NCBI RefSeq assembly: GCF_902830275.1
Contig: NZ_CADESW010000002.1
Coordinates: 434,001 to 498,000 of the forward strand
Direction of reading: 5' to 3'
Source of the DNA: Burkholderia stagnalis
Lineage (GTDB): Bacteria; Pseudomonadota; Gammaproteobacteria; Burkholderiales; Burkholderiaceae
Length of the DNA: 64,000 bases
In this document: piece by piece, positions 28,653-37,562 of the stretch
How positions within the stretch are numbered: the first letter of the stretch is position 1
Layout of the letters: the number at the start of each line of letters is the position of its first letter
Notes under the pieces: model-generated
Database searches by the model: none
What the model saw: the letters and a program-made list of their open reading frames with translations, nothing else
What the model was told of the DNA's origin: nothing
Position numbers and translations under genes: made by a program

Positions 28653-29593
28653 TTCTCGTACTCCCCCTTCAGGTTGCGCGCGAGCATCCGTACCAGGAAG
28701 AACGACACGACGTTCGCGACGACGACGGCGAGGATCCCGCCCGCCGACGCGAGGCCGACGTCGAACTGCTGCAGGCCGAGCGCGTAGATCAGGTACGACA
28801 GGTTGGTCGTCGCGTTGCCGGGGCCGCCGCCCGTCGTCGTGTAGATCTCCGCGAAGATCGACAGCAGGAAGATCGTCTCCATCATCACGACCACCGCGAT
28901 CGCGCGCTTCAGGTGCGGCAGCGTGATGTAGAAGAACATCGCGAACGGGCCGGCGCCGTCGATGCGCGCGGCCTCCTTCTGCTCCTGGTCGAGCGACTGG
29001 ATCGCGGTGAACAGGATCAGGAACGCGAACGGCAGCCACTGCCATGCGACGATGATCACCACCGCGGTGAGCGGATAGTCGGCGAACCAGTCGACCGGCG
29101 TCATGCCGAGCGCGCGCATCGCGTTCGCGACGAGCCCGTACACCGGGTGCAGGATCATGTTCTTCCAGATCAGCGCGGAGACCGTCGGCATCACGAAGAA
29201 CGGCGCGATCGCGAACAGGCGCGCGATGCCCTGCCCGTAGAACTTGCGGTCGAACAGCACCGCCATCAGCACGCCGCCGATCACGGTGATCGCGAGCACC
29301 GCGCCGATCAGCGCGAGCGTGTGCCAGATCGCCGGCAGGAACGACGGATCGGTTGCGAGGAACCGGTAGTTGTCGAGGCCCGCGAAACCCTTCACGTCCG
29401 GGTTCAGCAGGTTGTAGCGCGAGAACGAGAACCAGATCGTCATCGCGAGCGGAATCGACATCCACAGCAGCAGCACCGCGACGGACGGCGACACGAGCCA
29501 GCTCGCGCCGCCGCGCGGGCGGCCGGGCGCGGCGCCCGGCGGCGCATCGCCGACCGGCGCCGCATGGCTCAGGGGAAGACGTAAGTGACGCAT
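28649..29593 (-). CDS. smoF: Polyol ABC transporter permease (MalF/SmoF type)
   Basis: A 314-residue permease. A cytoplasmic N-terminus rich in Pro/Gly/Ala (about 1-35) is followed by six hydrophobic segments and the EAA loop EAARIDGAGPFAMFF near residue 215. The start is set at the ATG at 29593 because a strong site GGAGGTGG lies 7-10 nt upstream. An in-frame GTG at 29605 would overlap that site and is rejected. It lies about 95 bp downstream of the binding-protein gene. Confidence 0.9.
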   Translation of the reverse strand: MRHLRLPLSHAAPVGDAPPGAAPGRPRGGASWLVSPSVAVLLLWMSIPLAMTIWFSFSRYNLLNPDVKGFAGLDNYRFLATDPSFLPAIWHTLALIGAVLAITVIGGVLMAVLFDRKFYGQGIARLFAIAPFFVMPTVSALIWKNMILHPVYGLVANAMRALGMTPVDWFADYPLTAVVIIVAWQWLPFAFLILFTAIQSLDQEQKEAARIDGAGPFAMFFYITLPHLKRAIAVVVMMETIFLLSIFAEIYTTTGGGPGNATTNLSYLIYALGLQQFDVGLASAGGILAVVVANVVSFFLVRMLARNLKGEYEK

Positions 29594-29688
29594 GATCGGG
29601 ACCACCTCCGATTGAAACGCGGGCGCAACGGCCTGCCCGCCTTGCTGCGTTGTCGCGCGCCGCGCGCGACGGCGCGGCGCGCGGCGCG

Positions 29689-31011
29689 TTACTTCTGGTA
29701 GCCGGCCTGCCGCACCGCGCGGTCGGCCGCGGCCTGCCCGGCCGCGAGCGCCTGGTCGACGCTCGATTGCCCCGCCACCGCGCCCGCGACGCTCTGCCCG
29801 ACCACCGTGCCGAACGACTGGAATTCAGGAATCCCGACGTATTGCACGCCCGTGTACGGCACCTTCTTCGCGGACGGATCGGTCGGGTCGGCCGTCTGGA
29901 TCGCCTTCAGCACGAAATCGGAGAACGGTGCGGCGGCCTTGTACTCGGCGCGCTGGTAGGTCGACGTGCGCGTGCCTGGCGGCACCGACGCCCAGCCTTC
30001 ATCCTTGCCGACCATCTCGATGTACTGCTTCGACGTCGCCCACGCGATGAACTTCCTTGCCGCGTCCTGCTGCTTCGACGTCTTCGGGATCGCGAGCGCC
30101 CACGCCCACAGCCAGTGCGAGCCCTTCGGCGTCGCCGCGACCGGCGCGGCCGCATAGCCGATCTTGTCCGAGACCTGCGACTGCTGCTTGTTGTAGAGGA
30201 TCCCCGCCGCAACCGTCGCGTCGATCCACATCGCGCACTTGCCGGACGCGGTCAGCGTCAGGTTCTCGTTGAAGCCGTTCGAACTCGCGCCCGGCGGGCC
30301 GTTCTTCTTCAGCAGGTTCACGTAGAACGTGACCGCCTTCTTCCATTCCGGCGACGTGAGCTGCGCATTCCATTTCTCGTCGAACCAGCGGCCGCCGAAC
30401 GTGTTCACCACGGTCGACAGGTATGCCATGTTCTCGCCCCAGCCGGCCTTGCCGCGCAGGCAGATGCCGTACACGCCGTTCGACTTGTCGGTCAGCTTGT
30501 CCGCGAACTCGGCAATCTGGTCGTAGGTCGGCTGGTCGGGCATCTTCAACCCCTTCGCCGCGAACAGGTCCTTGCGATAGAACGTCATCGAGCTCTCGAC
30601 GTAGAACGGCAGCGCGTACAGCTGGCCGTTGTACGACAGGCTGTCGCGCGCGGTCTTCACGACATCGTTCAGGTCGTAGTCGGCCGGCAGGTTCGTCACC
30701 GGCGCGAGCCAGCCGCGCTTGCCCCACTGCGGCGTCTCGTAGGTACCGATCATCACGACGTCGAACTGGCCGCTGCCGGTCGTGATGTCGGTGGTCGCGC
30801 GCTGCCGCAGCACGTTCTCCTCGAGGATCACCCAGTTCAGCTTGACGTCGGGGTTGGCCTTTTCGAACGCGGGCGACAGCTTCTTCAGCTCGATCATGTC
30901 CGGATTGTTCAGCGTGGCGACGGTCAGCGTCGCTGCGTGCGCGCCGCAGGCAGCCGTCGCGAGCGCGGCGCACGCGAACAGGCGGGCGGCGGAGGGCGAT
31001 TTTCGTTGCAT
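29689..31011 (-). CDS. smoE: Sorbitol/mannitol ABC transporter substrate-binding protein
   Basis: A 440-residue periplasmic binding protein with a cleavable signal (about 1-26, ending GAHA). The family-1 solute-binding domain includes LTVATLNNPDMIELKKLSP, FDVVMIGTYETPQWGK, ALPFYVESSMTFYRKDLF and GENMAYL. It resembles SmoE/MtlE proteins that bind sorbitol and mannitol. The downstream permeases and upstream sorbitol dehydrogenase support this. The ATG at 31011 is preceded by GGAGACACGCC. Ligand range within hexitols cannot be fixed by reading. Confidence 0.9.
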   Translation of the reverse strand: MQRKSPSAARLFACAALATAACGAHAATLTVATLNNPDMIELKKLSPAFEKANPDVKLNWVILEENVLRQRATTDITTGSGQFDVVMIGTYETPQWGKRGWLAPVTNLPADYDLNDVVKTARDSLSYNGQLYALPFYVESSMTFYRKDLFAAKGLKMPDQPTYDQIAEFADKLTDKSNGVYGICLRGKAGWGENMAYLSTVVNTFGGRWFDEKWNAQLTSPEWKKAVTFYVNLLKKNGPPGASSNGFNENLTLTASGKCAMWIDATVAAGILYNKQQSQVSDKIGYAAAPVAATPKGSHWLWAWALAIPKTSKQQDAARKFIAWATSKQYIEMVGKDEGWASVPPGTRTSTYQRAEYKAAAPFSDFVLKAIQTADPTDPSAKKVPYTGVQYVGIPEFQSFGTVVGQSVAGAVAGQSSVDQALAAGQAAADRAVRQAGYQK

Positions 31012-31110
31012 GGCGTGTCTCCTGTGTTTTATTGATGGTGTCGATGTGTCGTCGGCCAGCGCGCGGGCGGCCGGGTTGCCGCCCCATTCCGTGCGCGCGG
31101 GCCGCCTGTC

Positions 31111-31887
31111 TCAGCTCATCCAGTTGCCGCCGTCGACGTTCAGCGTCTGGGCGGTCACGTAGTCGGCATCGGCCGACGCGAGGAACAGCGCGGCGCCCGT
31201 CAGGTCGGCGGGCACGCCCATCCGGCCGAGCGGCACCGCTTCGCCGACGAGCCGCTTCTTCTCGCCGAGCGGCCGGTTCTCGTAGCGCGCGAACAGCGCG
31301 TCGACCTGCTCCCACATCGGCGTGTCCACCACGCCCGGCGCGATCCCGTTCACGTTGATCCGGTGCGGCGCGAGCGCGAGCGCGGCCGACTGCGTGTAGC
31401 TGATCACCGCGGCCTTGGTCGCGCAGTAGTGCGACACGAGCGCCTCGCCGCGCCGCCCGGCCTGCGACGACATGTTGACGATCTTGCCGCCGCGCCCCTG
31501 CTCGACCATCCGCTGCGCGACCGCCTGCATCAGGAAGAACATCCCCTTCACGTTGACCGCGAACAGGCGGTCGAACACGTCCCAGGATTCGTCGAGGAGC
31601 GGGCGCATGTCGAACAGCGCCGCGTTGTTGAACAGGATGTCGATGCCGCCGAACCGCTCGGCCGCGGTGGCGACGATGCGCGCGATGTCGTCGCGGCGGG
31701 TGACGTCGGCGCTCACCGCGATCGCGCGGCCCGGATGGGCTTCGATGAGCCGCGCGAGCGATCCGCCGGCCGGCTTCACGTCGACGAGCACGCAGCGCGC
31801 GCCCTCGTCCAGATAGCGTTGCGCGACCGCTTCGCCGATGCCGCTTGCGGCGCCCGTCAGGATCGCGACCTTGTCCTGCAATCTCAC
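31111..31887 (-). CDS. smoS: Sorbitol dehydrogenase, short-chain type (SmoS/PolS)
   Basis: NAD-dependent SDR oxidising sorbitol to fructose and often galactitol to tagatose. The 258-residue protein has the cofactor motif TGAASGIG (about 11-18), NNAA, the catalytic serine in NMSSQAG and the YCATK motif. GARCVLVDVKP supplies the Asp that selects NAD. The C-terminal NVDGGNWMS is typical. The start codon is GTG at 31887 with GGAGA 8 nt upstream. It is the first gene of the minus-strand polyol operon, and the operator-like element lies 65 bp upstream. Confidence 0.9.
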   Translation of the reverse strand: MRLQDKVAILTGAASGIGEAVAQRYLDEGARCVLVDVKPAGGSLARLIEAHPGRAIAVSADVTRRDDIARIVATAAERFGGIDILFNNAALFDMRPLLDESWDVFDRLFAVNVKGMFFLMQAVAQRMVEQGRGGKIVNMSSQAGRRGEALVSHYCATKAAVISYTQSAALALAPHRINVNGIAPGVVDTPMWEQVDALFARYENRPLGEKKRLVGEAVPLGRMGVPADLTGAALFLASADADYVTAQTLNVDGGNWMS

Positions 31888-31951
31888 TGGCTGTCTCCGG
31901 TTCGTTCTGCGTTGTGCGACGTGCCGCCGGGTGAGCGATTGCTCGCGACAC

Positions 31952-31983
31952 GAATAATTGCTCTGATTGCGATCAAATGATCG
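31952..31983 (-). promoter_or_regulatory. Operator-like element upstream of smoS (copy 2)
   Basis: Read on the minus strand, this is CGATCATT, 11 nt, then AGAGCAATTATTC. It matches the element upstream of dalD in order and exact spacing: the 8-bp left arm is identical and 10 of 13 bases of the right arm match. It lies 65 bp upstream of the GTG start. Confidence 0.6.
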
Positions 31984-32148
31984 GATACGGAACCGAGGCT
32001 GTCAAGGCGGATCGCACCGGTTTCGATGATGCGGTGCGGCACGACGGCGTGCGAGGAATGGCGGTGGACGCCGGCCGGGCAAGGCGCAGCGGGATTGTGT
32101 GCGGCGCGGATCGACACGAACGTGTCGGCTGGCCGCATGCGCGGCGGC

Positions 32149-32168
32149 GCGATACGTTATATCATCGC
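32149..32168. promoter_or_regulatory. Zur-box-like palindrome upstream of zur-znuACB
   Basis: GCGAT and ATCGC flank a 10-bp AT-rich centre (ACGTTATATC), 33 bp upstream of zur. The GTTATA core resembles Zur boxes of other proteobacteria. It would allow zinc-dependent autorepression of the operon. Confidence 0.5.
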
Positions 32169-32200
32169 GATATTCTCGTTCCCATCGCCCGTATTGCGCC

Positions 32201-32680
32201 ATGGCTACTTCATCGTCACATGCGTCACACGCATCGATCGCCGAGCGGCTCGCGCGCGCCGACGCGTTCGCCGCGGAGCACGGCCTCGCGTGGACGCCGC
32301 TGCGCCGGCAGGTCTACGAACGCGTGCTCGCCGCGCAGCGCCCGATCGGCGCGTACGACCTGCTCGCCGAACTCGAGCCGCAGCGCGGCCGGGTGCCGCC
32401 CACGACCGTGTATCGCGCGCTGGATTTCCTCGTCGAGCACGGCTTCATCCACCGGATCGAATCGAAGAACGCGTTCTTCGCGTGCTGCGAGATCGGGGTG
32501 CCGCACGAAGGCCAGTTCCTGATCTGCGAAGCCTGCGGCGAAACCGTCGAGATTCCCGGCGGCGACCTCGCGAAGCAGTTGTCCGCGAGCGCGCCCGCGC
32601 ACGGTTTCGAGGTGCACCACCAGGTCGTCGAGCTGAGCGGCCTGTGCGGACACTGCAAGGCCAAACCGGCGCAGCGCTGA
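32201..32680 (+). CDS. zur: Zinc uptake regulator Zur
   Basis: Fur-family repressor of 159 residues. It follows E. coli Zur closely: GAYDLLAEL, PPTTVYRALDFLVEHGFIHRIES, LICEACGETVE and SGLCGHC. The two CxxC pairs form the structural zinc site. Residues after the ATG at 32201 are Ser/His-rich (SSSHASHAS). It is the first gene of the zinc operon and lies 27 bp before znuA. A palindrome 33 bp upstream may be its own operator. Assignment as Zur rather than Fur or PerR rests on these motifs and the context. Confidence 0.93.
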   Translation: MATSSSHASHASIAERLARADAFAAEHGLAWTPLRRQVYERVLAAQRPIGAYDLLAELEPQRGRVPPTTVYRALDFLVEHGFIHRIESKNAFFACCEIGVPHEGQFLICEACGETVEIPGGDLAKQLSASAPAHGFEVHHQVVELSGLCGHCKAKPAQR

Positions 32681-32707
32681 CGCCGCGCTTTCCACACGAG
32701 GAGATTC

Positions 32708-33646
32708 ATGTCCCATGCCCTGACGCGCGCGCCGCTGCGTGCGCCGCTGCCCGCCCCGACGCGCGTTGCGCGTCCCGTCCGCTGGCTCGCCGCCGGCCTC
32801 GCCGCGCTGTCGCTCGCCGTGCCCGCGCTCGCGCAGGCGGCGGCCGTGAACGTGGTCGCGGCCGAGAATTTCTACGGCGACGTCGCGTCGCAGATCGGCG
32901 GCCGCCACGTCGCGGTGACGAGCATCCTCAGCAACCCCGACCAGGATCCGCACCTGTTCGAGGCGAGCCCGAAAACCGCGCGCGCGCTGCAGCAGGCGCA
33001 GCTCGTGATCTACAACGGCGCCAACTACGATCCGTGGATGGCCAAGCTGCTCGGCGCGTCGAAGCAGGCGAAGCGCGCGACGATCGTCGTCGCCGATCTG
33101 GTCGGCAAGAAGGCCGGCGACAACCCGCACCTGTGGTACGACCCGGCGACGATGCCGGCCGCCGCGCGCGCGATCGCCGCGGCGCTGGGCCGCGCGGACC
33201 CGGCGAACCAGGCCGACTACGATGCGAACCTCGCGAAGTTCGTCGCGTCGCTGAAGCCGATCGACGACAAGGTCGCCGCGCTGCGCGCGCAGTACAAGGG
33301 CGTGCCGGTGACCGCCACCGAACCCGTGCTCGGCTATCTCGCCGACGCGATCGGCGTCGAGATGCGCAACCAGCGCTTCCAGCTCGCGACGATGAACGAC
33401 ACCGAGGCGAGCGCGTCGGACATCGCCGCGTTCGAGAACGACCTGCGCAAGAAGCAGGTACGCGCGCTGATCTACAACAGCCAGGCCGAGGAGCCGATGA
33501 CGAAGCGCATGCTGAAGCTCGCGCGCGACGCCGGCGTGCCGACCGTGAGCGTCACCGAGACGCAGCCGGCCGGCAAGACCTTCCAGCAATGGATGCTGGG
33601 CGAGCTCGACGCGCTCGACAAGGCGCTTTCCGGCAGCAAGCCATGA
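32708..33646 (+). CDS. znuA: Zinc ABC transporter substrate-binding protein (ZnuA-like)
   Basis: A 312-residue cluster A-I metal-binding protein with a signal peptide ending near residue 45 (ALAQAAA). Metal-ligand positions are visible as His in DQDPHLFEAS and His in GDNPHLWYDP. At the third position, where E. coli ZnuA has a histidine, I read Glu in TATEPVLGYLA, so the ligand set may differ. The His/Asp-rich loop that marks many ZnuA proteins is absent. The ATG at 32708 has GAGGAGA 4 nt upstream. Its stop overlaps the znuC start (ATGA). Confidence 0.87.
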   Translation: MSHALTRAPLRAPLPAPTRVARPVRWLAAGLAALSLAVPALAQAAAVNVVAAENFYGDVASQIGGRHVAVTSILSNPDQDPHLFEASPKTARALQQAQLVIYNGANYDPWMAKLLGASKQAKRATIVVADLVGKKAGDNPHLWYDPATMPAAARAIAAALGRADPANQADYDANLAKFVASLKPIDDKVAALRAQYKGVPVTATEPVLGYLADAIGVEMRNQRFQLATMNDTEASASDIAAFENDLRKKQVRALIYNSQAEEPMTKRMLKLARDAGVPTVSVTETQPAGKTFQQWMLGELDALDKALSGSKP

Positions 33647-34536
33647 GCGCGACGCCTCACGCCCTCGAACTCGATCACGTCACGCTCGACCTGGGCGGAC
33701 GCACGATCCTGCGCGACGTCAGCTTCTCGATCGAGCCCGGCGAGTTCGTCGGCGTGCTCGGGCCGAACGGCGCCGGCAAGACCACGCTGATGCGCGCGGT
33801 GCTCGGCCTCGTGCCGGTGGCCGGCGGCGCGCTGCGCGTCGGCGGCACGCCGGTCGCGCGCGGCAACCCGTCGATCGGCTACATGCCGCAGATCCGGAGC
33901 GGCCTCGCGAGCCGCCGGATGCGCGGCTACGACTTCGTCGCGATGGCCGCCGACGGGCACCGCTGGGGCCTGCCGCATGCGAACGCCGCGACCCGGCGCG
34001 ACGTCGACCGCGTGCTCGAGCTCGTCGACGGCCGCGCGCTCGCGCGCCGGCCGCTGTCGGAGCTGTCCGGCGGCGAACGGCAGCGGCTGCTGCTCGCGCA
34101 ATGCCTGCTCGGCAGCCCCGGGCTGCTGCTGCTCGACGAGCCGCTGATCAGCCTCGATCCGAACCACCAGCGCGGCGTCGTCGAGCTGGTGCGGCGCGTG
34201 CAGCGCGAGCTCGGCATCACGGTGCTGTTCTCCGCGCACGAACTGAACCCGCTGCTCAACGCGCTCGACCGCGTGCTGTATCTCGGCAACGGCGTCGCGG
34301 CGCTCGGCACCGTCGACGAGGTGATCACCAAGCCGGTGCTGTCGCGGCTGTACGGCTCGCCGATCGACGTGATGCGCGTGAACGGCAGGATCTTCGTGAT
34401 GTCGGGCGACGTGGAGGTCGAGAAGCACGACCACGAGCACGAAGGCGACGACGACGGCCACGCGCACGGCGGCCACGGCCATCACCACCACGGACACGCG
34501 CACCCTCACGCGAGCGGGCAATCACACGATGTTTGA
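33643..34536 (+). CDS. znuC: Zinc ABC transporter ATPase with His-rich C-terminal tail (ZnuC-like)
   Basis: A 297-residue ATPase. Walker A is GPNGAGKTT, the Q-loop is in GYMPQIRSG, the signature is LSGGERQR, Walker B is LLLLDEP and the switch His is in SAHEL. From about residue 262 to the end the protein is a His/Asp/Glu/Gly-rich tail with runs such as HGHHHHGHAHPHAS. This is a cytoplasmic metal-binding element usually found on the binding protein instead. The ATG at 33643 overlaps znuA; the end overlaps znuB by 8 bp. Confidence 0.92.
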   Translation: MSATPHALELDHVTLDLGGRTILRDVSFSIEPGEFVGVLGPNGAGKTTLMRAVLGLVPVAGGALRVGGTPVARGNPSIGYMPQIRSGLASRRMRGYDFVAMAADGHRWGLPHANAATRRDVDRVLELVDGRALARRPLSELSGGERQRLLLAQCLLGSPGLLLLDEPLISLDPNHQRGVVELVRRVQRELGITVLFSAHELNPLLNALDRVLYLGNGVAALGTVDEVITKPVLSRLYGSPIDVMRVNGRIFVMSGDVEVEKHDHEHEGDDDGHAHGGHGHHHHGHAHPHASGQSHDV

Positions 34537-35314
34537 ATACGATTTCATGATCAACGCCTTCGCGGCGTCGGGAATCGTCGCGGTGCTCGCGGGCATCGTC
34601 GGCTACTTCCTGGTGCTGCGCGGGCAGACCTTCGCCGGCCACGCGCTGTCCCACGTCGGCTTCACCGGCGCGACCGGCGCGGTGCTGCTCGGCATCTCAC
34701 CGATCTGGGGGATGGTGGGCTTCACGCTCGCGGCCGGCATCGGCATGGGCGCGCTCGGCGAGCGGCTCGCGGGGCGCGACGTCGCGATCGGCGTGATCCT
34801 GTCGGTCGCGCTTGGCTGCGGCCTGCTGTTCCTGCATTTCTATACGTCGTTCGCGACGCAGGTGACGGCGCTGCTGTTCGGCAACGTGCTGGCCGTCAGC
34901 CACGACACGCTCGCGGTGCTGGCCGGGATCGGCGCGGTGAGCCTCGCGGCGCTCGCGCTGATGGCGCGCCCGCTGCTGTTCGCGTCGCTGCAGCCCGAGC
35001 TCGCCGAAGCGAAGGGCGTATCGCTGCGCGCGGTGTCGGTGCTGTTCCTCGCGGTGTGCGCGCTGGCGGTTGCCGCGGCCACGCAGATCGTCGGCGTGCT
35101 GCTCGTGTTCACGCTGCTGGTCGGCCCGGCCGCCGCCGCGCAGAACGTGTCGACGCGGCTGTCGACGGGCGTCGTGCTCGCCGCGCTGTTCGCGCTGTTC
35201 GAAGCGTGGGCCGGGATCACGCTCGCGTATCACACCGACTGGCCGACGAGTTTCTGGATCACCGCGCTGTCGGCGCTCGTGTATGGGGCGAGCCTGTTGC
35301 GGCGGCATGCATGA
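34529..35314 (+). CDS. znuB: Zinc ABC transporter permease (ZnuB-like)
   Basis: A 261-residue ABC-3 family permease with seven to eight hydrophobic segments. Family sequences include GYFLVLRGQTFAGHALSHVGFTG and VGVLLVFTLLVGPAAAAQ. It starts with ATG at 34529 inside the end of znuC, so translation is coupled. It is the last gene of zur-znuA-znuC-znuB and is followed 32 bp later by a strong intrinsic terminator. Confidence 0.93.
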   Translation: MFEYDFMINAFAASGIVAVLAGIVGYFLVLRGQTFAGHALSHVGFTGATGAVLLGISPIWGMVGFTLAAGIGMGALGERLAGRDVAIGVILSVALGCGLLFLHFYTSFATQVTALLFGNVLAVSHDTLAVLAGIGAVSLAALALMARPLLFASLQPELAEAKGVSLRAVSVLFLAVCALAVAAATQIVGVLLVFTLLVGPAAAAQNVSTRLSTGVVLAALFALFEAWAGITLAYHTDWPTSFWITALSALVYGASLLRRHA

Positions 35315-35345
35315 CGCGCGCGGCAGCGCGACTGCGTGCATCATG

Positions 35346-35386
35346 AAAAACGCCGGCGTGCCTTCGAAGGCCACGCCGGCGTTTTT
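35346..35386. terminator. Bidirectional intrinsic terminator between znuB and fghA
   Basis: An inverted repeat with arms AAAAACGCCGGCGTGGCC-like (left 35346-35363, right 35368-35386) ends in a T-run on both strands. The loop is TTCGAA-like. It ends the znu operon and also lies 34 bp past the stop of fghA on the minus strand. Confidence 0.9.
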
Positions 35387-35419
35387 CATTGCGCGTCCCG
35401 CATGACGCGGGTCACGCCG

Positions 35420-36268
35420 TCATCGCCCGAGCTGGCGCGCATGATGCGCGATGTGATCCGCGATGAACGTCGAGATGAAGTAGTACCCGTGGTCGTAACC
35501 CGCGTGCCGCCGCAGCGTCAGCGGCTGGCCCGCCGCCGCGCAGGCCGCCTCGAACACGTCGGGATTCAGCTGGTTCGCGAGGAATTGATCGGCGAGCCCC
35601 TGATCGACGAGGATCCCTCCCGTGAACTTCCGCGCGTCGGCGCGCGCGACCAGCTCGCTCGCGTCGTAGCGCTTCCACGCGTCGCGATCCGCGCCCAGGT
35701 AGCCTGAGAACGCCTTCTCGCCCCACGGGCAGCGCGTCGGCGCGGTGATCGGCGCGAACGCCGACACCGAGCGATACACGTCCGGATTGCGCAGCGCGAG
35801 CACGAGCGCGCCGTGCCCGCCCATCGAGTGGCCGAAAATGCCGAGCCGCGCACCGTCGATCGGCAGCTCGGCCGTCACCGTCTCGCGCAGCTCGTCGACG
35901 ACATACGAGTCCATCCGGTAATGCGTCGACCACGGCGCTTCGGTCGCATCGACATAGAAGCCCGCGCCTGCGCCGAAGTCCCACGCGTCGGTCTCGCCCG
36001 GCACGCCCGCGCCGCGCGGGCTCGTGTCGGGCATCACGAGCGCAAGCCCGTGCTGCGCCGCGTATTGCTGCGCGCCGCCCTTGATCGCGAAGGTCTCCTC
36101 GGTGCAGGTCAGCCCTGCCAGATAGAACAGCGCCGGCACGCGGCCGTGCGCGGCCTGCGGCGGCAGGTACACGGCGAACTTCATCGGCAGGCCGATCACC
36201 GCGGAGTCATGCCGATAGAAGCGCTGCTCGCCGCCGTGGCACGCGTGTGACGAAACGAGTTCGAGCAT
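35420..36268 (-). CDS. fghA: S-formylglutathione hydrolase
   Basis: Cytoplasmic serine esterase that hydrolyses S-formylglutathione to formate and glutathione, the second step of formaldehyde detoxification. The 282-residue length is typical. The nucleophile elbow GHSMGG has Ser148; LAGLTCTEETF, TSPRGAG and the catalytic His in GYDHGYYF are present. The ATG at 36268 begins the conserved N-terminus. It follows adhC by 16 bp on the same strand. No frmR-type repressor is adjacent. Confidence 0.95.
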   Translation of the reverse strand: MLELVSSHACHGGEQRFYRHDSAVIGLPMKFAVYLPPQAAHGRVPALFYLAGLTCTEETFAIKGGAQQYAAQHGLALVMPDTSPRGAGVPGETDAWDFGAGAGFYVDATEAPWSTHYRMDSYVVDELRETVTAELPIDGARLGIFGHSMGGHGALVLALRNPDVYRSVSAFAPITAPTRCPWGEKAFSGYLGADRDAWKRYDASELVARADARKFTGGILVDQGLADQFLANQLNPDVFEAACAAAGQPLTLRRHAGYDHGYYFISTFIADHIAHHARQLGR

Positions 36269-36284
36269 CGTCGTCGCTCCGCGA

Positions 36285-37391
36285 TCAGTACAGCACGACC
36301 GAGCGGATCGACTCGCCCTTCTTCATCAGGTCGAAGCCGTCGTTGATCTTCTCGAGCGGCAGCGTATGCGTGATCAGGTCGTCGATGTTGAGCTTGCCTT
36401 CCATGTACCAGTCGACGATCTTCGGCACGTCGGTGCGGCCGCGCGCGCCGCCGAACGCCGAGCCCTTCCATTCGCGGCCCGTCACGAGCTGGAACGGCCG
36501 CGTGCTGATTTCCTCGCCGGCCGCCGCGACGCCGATGATGAACGACTGGCCCCAGCCCTTGTGCGTGCATTCGAGCGCCTGGCGCATCAGCTTCACGTTG
36601 CCCACGCATTCGAACGAGTAGTCCGCGCCGCCGTCGGTGAGCTGCACGATGTGGTCGACCACGTTCTCGACTTCGTTCGGGTTGATGAAGTGCGTCATCC
36701 CGAACTTCTTCGCGAGCTCGACGCGCTTCGGGTTGATGTCGACGCCGATGATCTTGTCCGCGCCGACCATCTTCGCGCCCTGGATCACGTTCAGGCCGAT
36801 GCCGCCCAGCCCGAACACGACCACGTTCGCGCCCGCCTCGACCTTCGCCGAGTACACCACCGCGCCGACGCCCGTCGTCACGCCGCAGCCGATGTAGCAG
36901 ATCTTGTCGAACGGTGCGTCCTCGCGCACCTTCGCGACGGCGATCTCCGGCACCACGATGTAGTTCGAGAACGTCGACGTGCCCATGTAGTGGAAGATCG
37001 GCTTGCCGTCGAGCGAGAAGCGCGACGTCGCGTCGGGCATCAGGCCCTTGCCCTGCGTCGCGCGGATCTTCTGGCACAGGTTCGTCTTGCGCGACAGGCA
37101 GAACTTGCACTCGCGGCATTCCGGCGTATAGAGCGGAATCACGTGATCGCCCTTCCTCACCGTGCCGACGCCGGGGCCGACGTCGACCACGACGCCCGCG
37201 CCTTCGTGACCGAGAATCGCCGGGAAGATCCCTTCCGGGTCCGCGCCCGACAGCGTGTAGTAGTCGGTATGGCAGATGCCCGTCGCCTTCACCTCGATCA
37301 GCACCTCGCCCGCGCGCGGCCCTTCCAGATCGACTTCCTCGATCGTCAGCGGCGCACCCGCCTTCCATGCAATCGCGGCTTTCGTCTTCAT
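36285..37391 (-). CDS. adhC: S-(hydroxymethyl)glutathione dehydrogenase / class III ADH
   Basis: Zinc-dependent NAD enzyme oxidising S-hydroxymethylglutathione to S-formylglutathione and reducing S-nitrosoglutathione. Length is the usual 368 residues. The catalytic zinc site appears in GICHTDYYTLSG and GHEGAG, and the structural zinc cysteines in CRECKFCLSRKTNLC. The nucleotide motif is GLGGIGLNVIQGAK with the Asp in GVDIN. The ATG at 37391 has AGGAG 7 nt upstream. It forms an operon with fghA. The same pair could remove formaldehyde made by the SBP56 homologue at 11.8 kb, which is speculation. Confidence 0.96.
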   Translation of the reverse strand: MKTKAAIAWKAGAPLTIEEVDLEGPRAGEVLIEVKATGICHTDYYTLSGADPEGIFPAILGHEGAGVVVDVGPGVGTVRKGDHVIPLYTPECRECKFCLSRKTNLCQKIRATQGKGLMPDATSRFSLDGKPIFHYMGTSTFSNYIVVPEIAVAKVREDAPFDKICYIGCGVTTGVGAVVYSAKVEAGANVVVFGLGGIGLNVIQGAKMVGADKIIGVDINPKRVELAKKFGMTHFINPNEVENVVDHIVQLTDGGADYSFECVGNVKLMRQALECTHKGWGQSFIIGVAAAGEEISTRPFQLVTGREWKGSAFGGARGRTDVPKIVDWYMEGKLNIDDLITHTLPLEKINDGFDLMKKGESIRSVVLY

Positions 37392-37562
37392 CGTGTGACT
37401 CCTATCAATAGACATGGCCGCGCCGCGCATCGTCGCGCGCGGCACGGCGAAATGAAATCGTGCTCGCCATGATGGCCGATCGCCGCACGCGCCACGTGCG
37501 CGAAACAGCCGCCAGGTTGCCGGAATGCGTCATCGGTGACGCAAAACGACAAGTGCCCGAGT

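Larger units (their letters stand above)
31888..32200. other. Divergent control region between smoS and zur
   Basis: 313 bp without a gene. It holds the second copy of the polyol operator-like element (31952-31983) nearer smoS and the Zur-box-like palindrome (32149-32168) nearer zur. The rest shows nothing recognisable. Confidence 0.7.

Noticed and set aside
34101..34550. Overlapping plus-strand frame within znuC
   Set aside because: Arg/Ala-rich out-of-frame translation; znuC occupies the region.
37527..37542. Terminator after the second FGGY kinase
   Set aside because: The GCGTCA/TGACGC palindrome has only 6 bp and no T-run in the direction of the gene.
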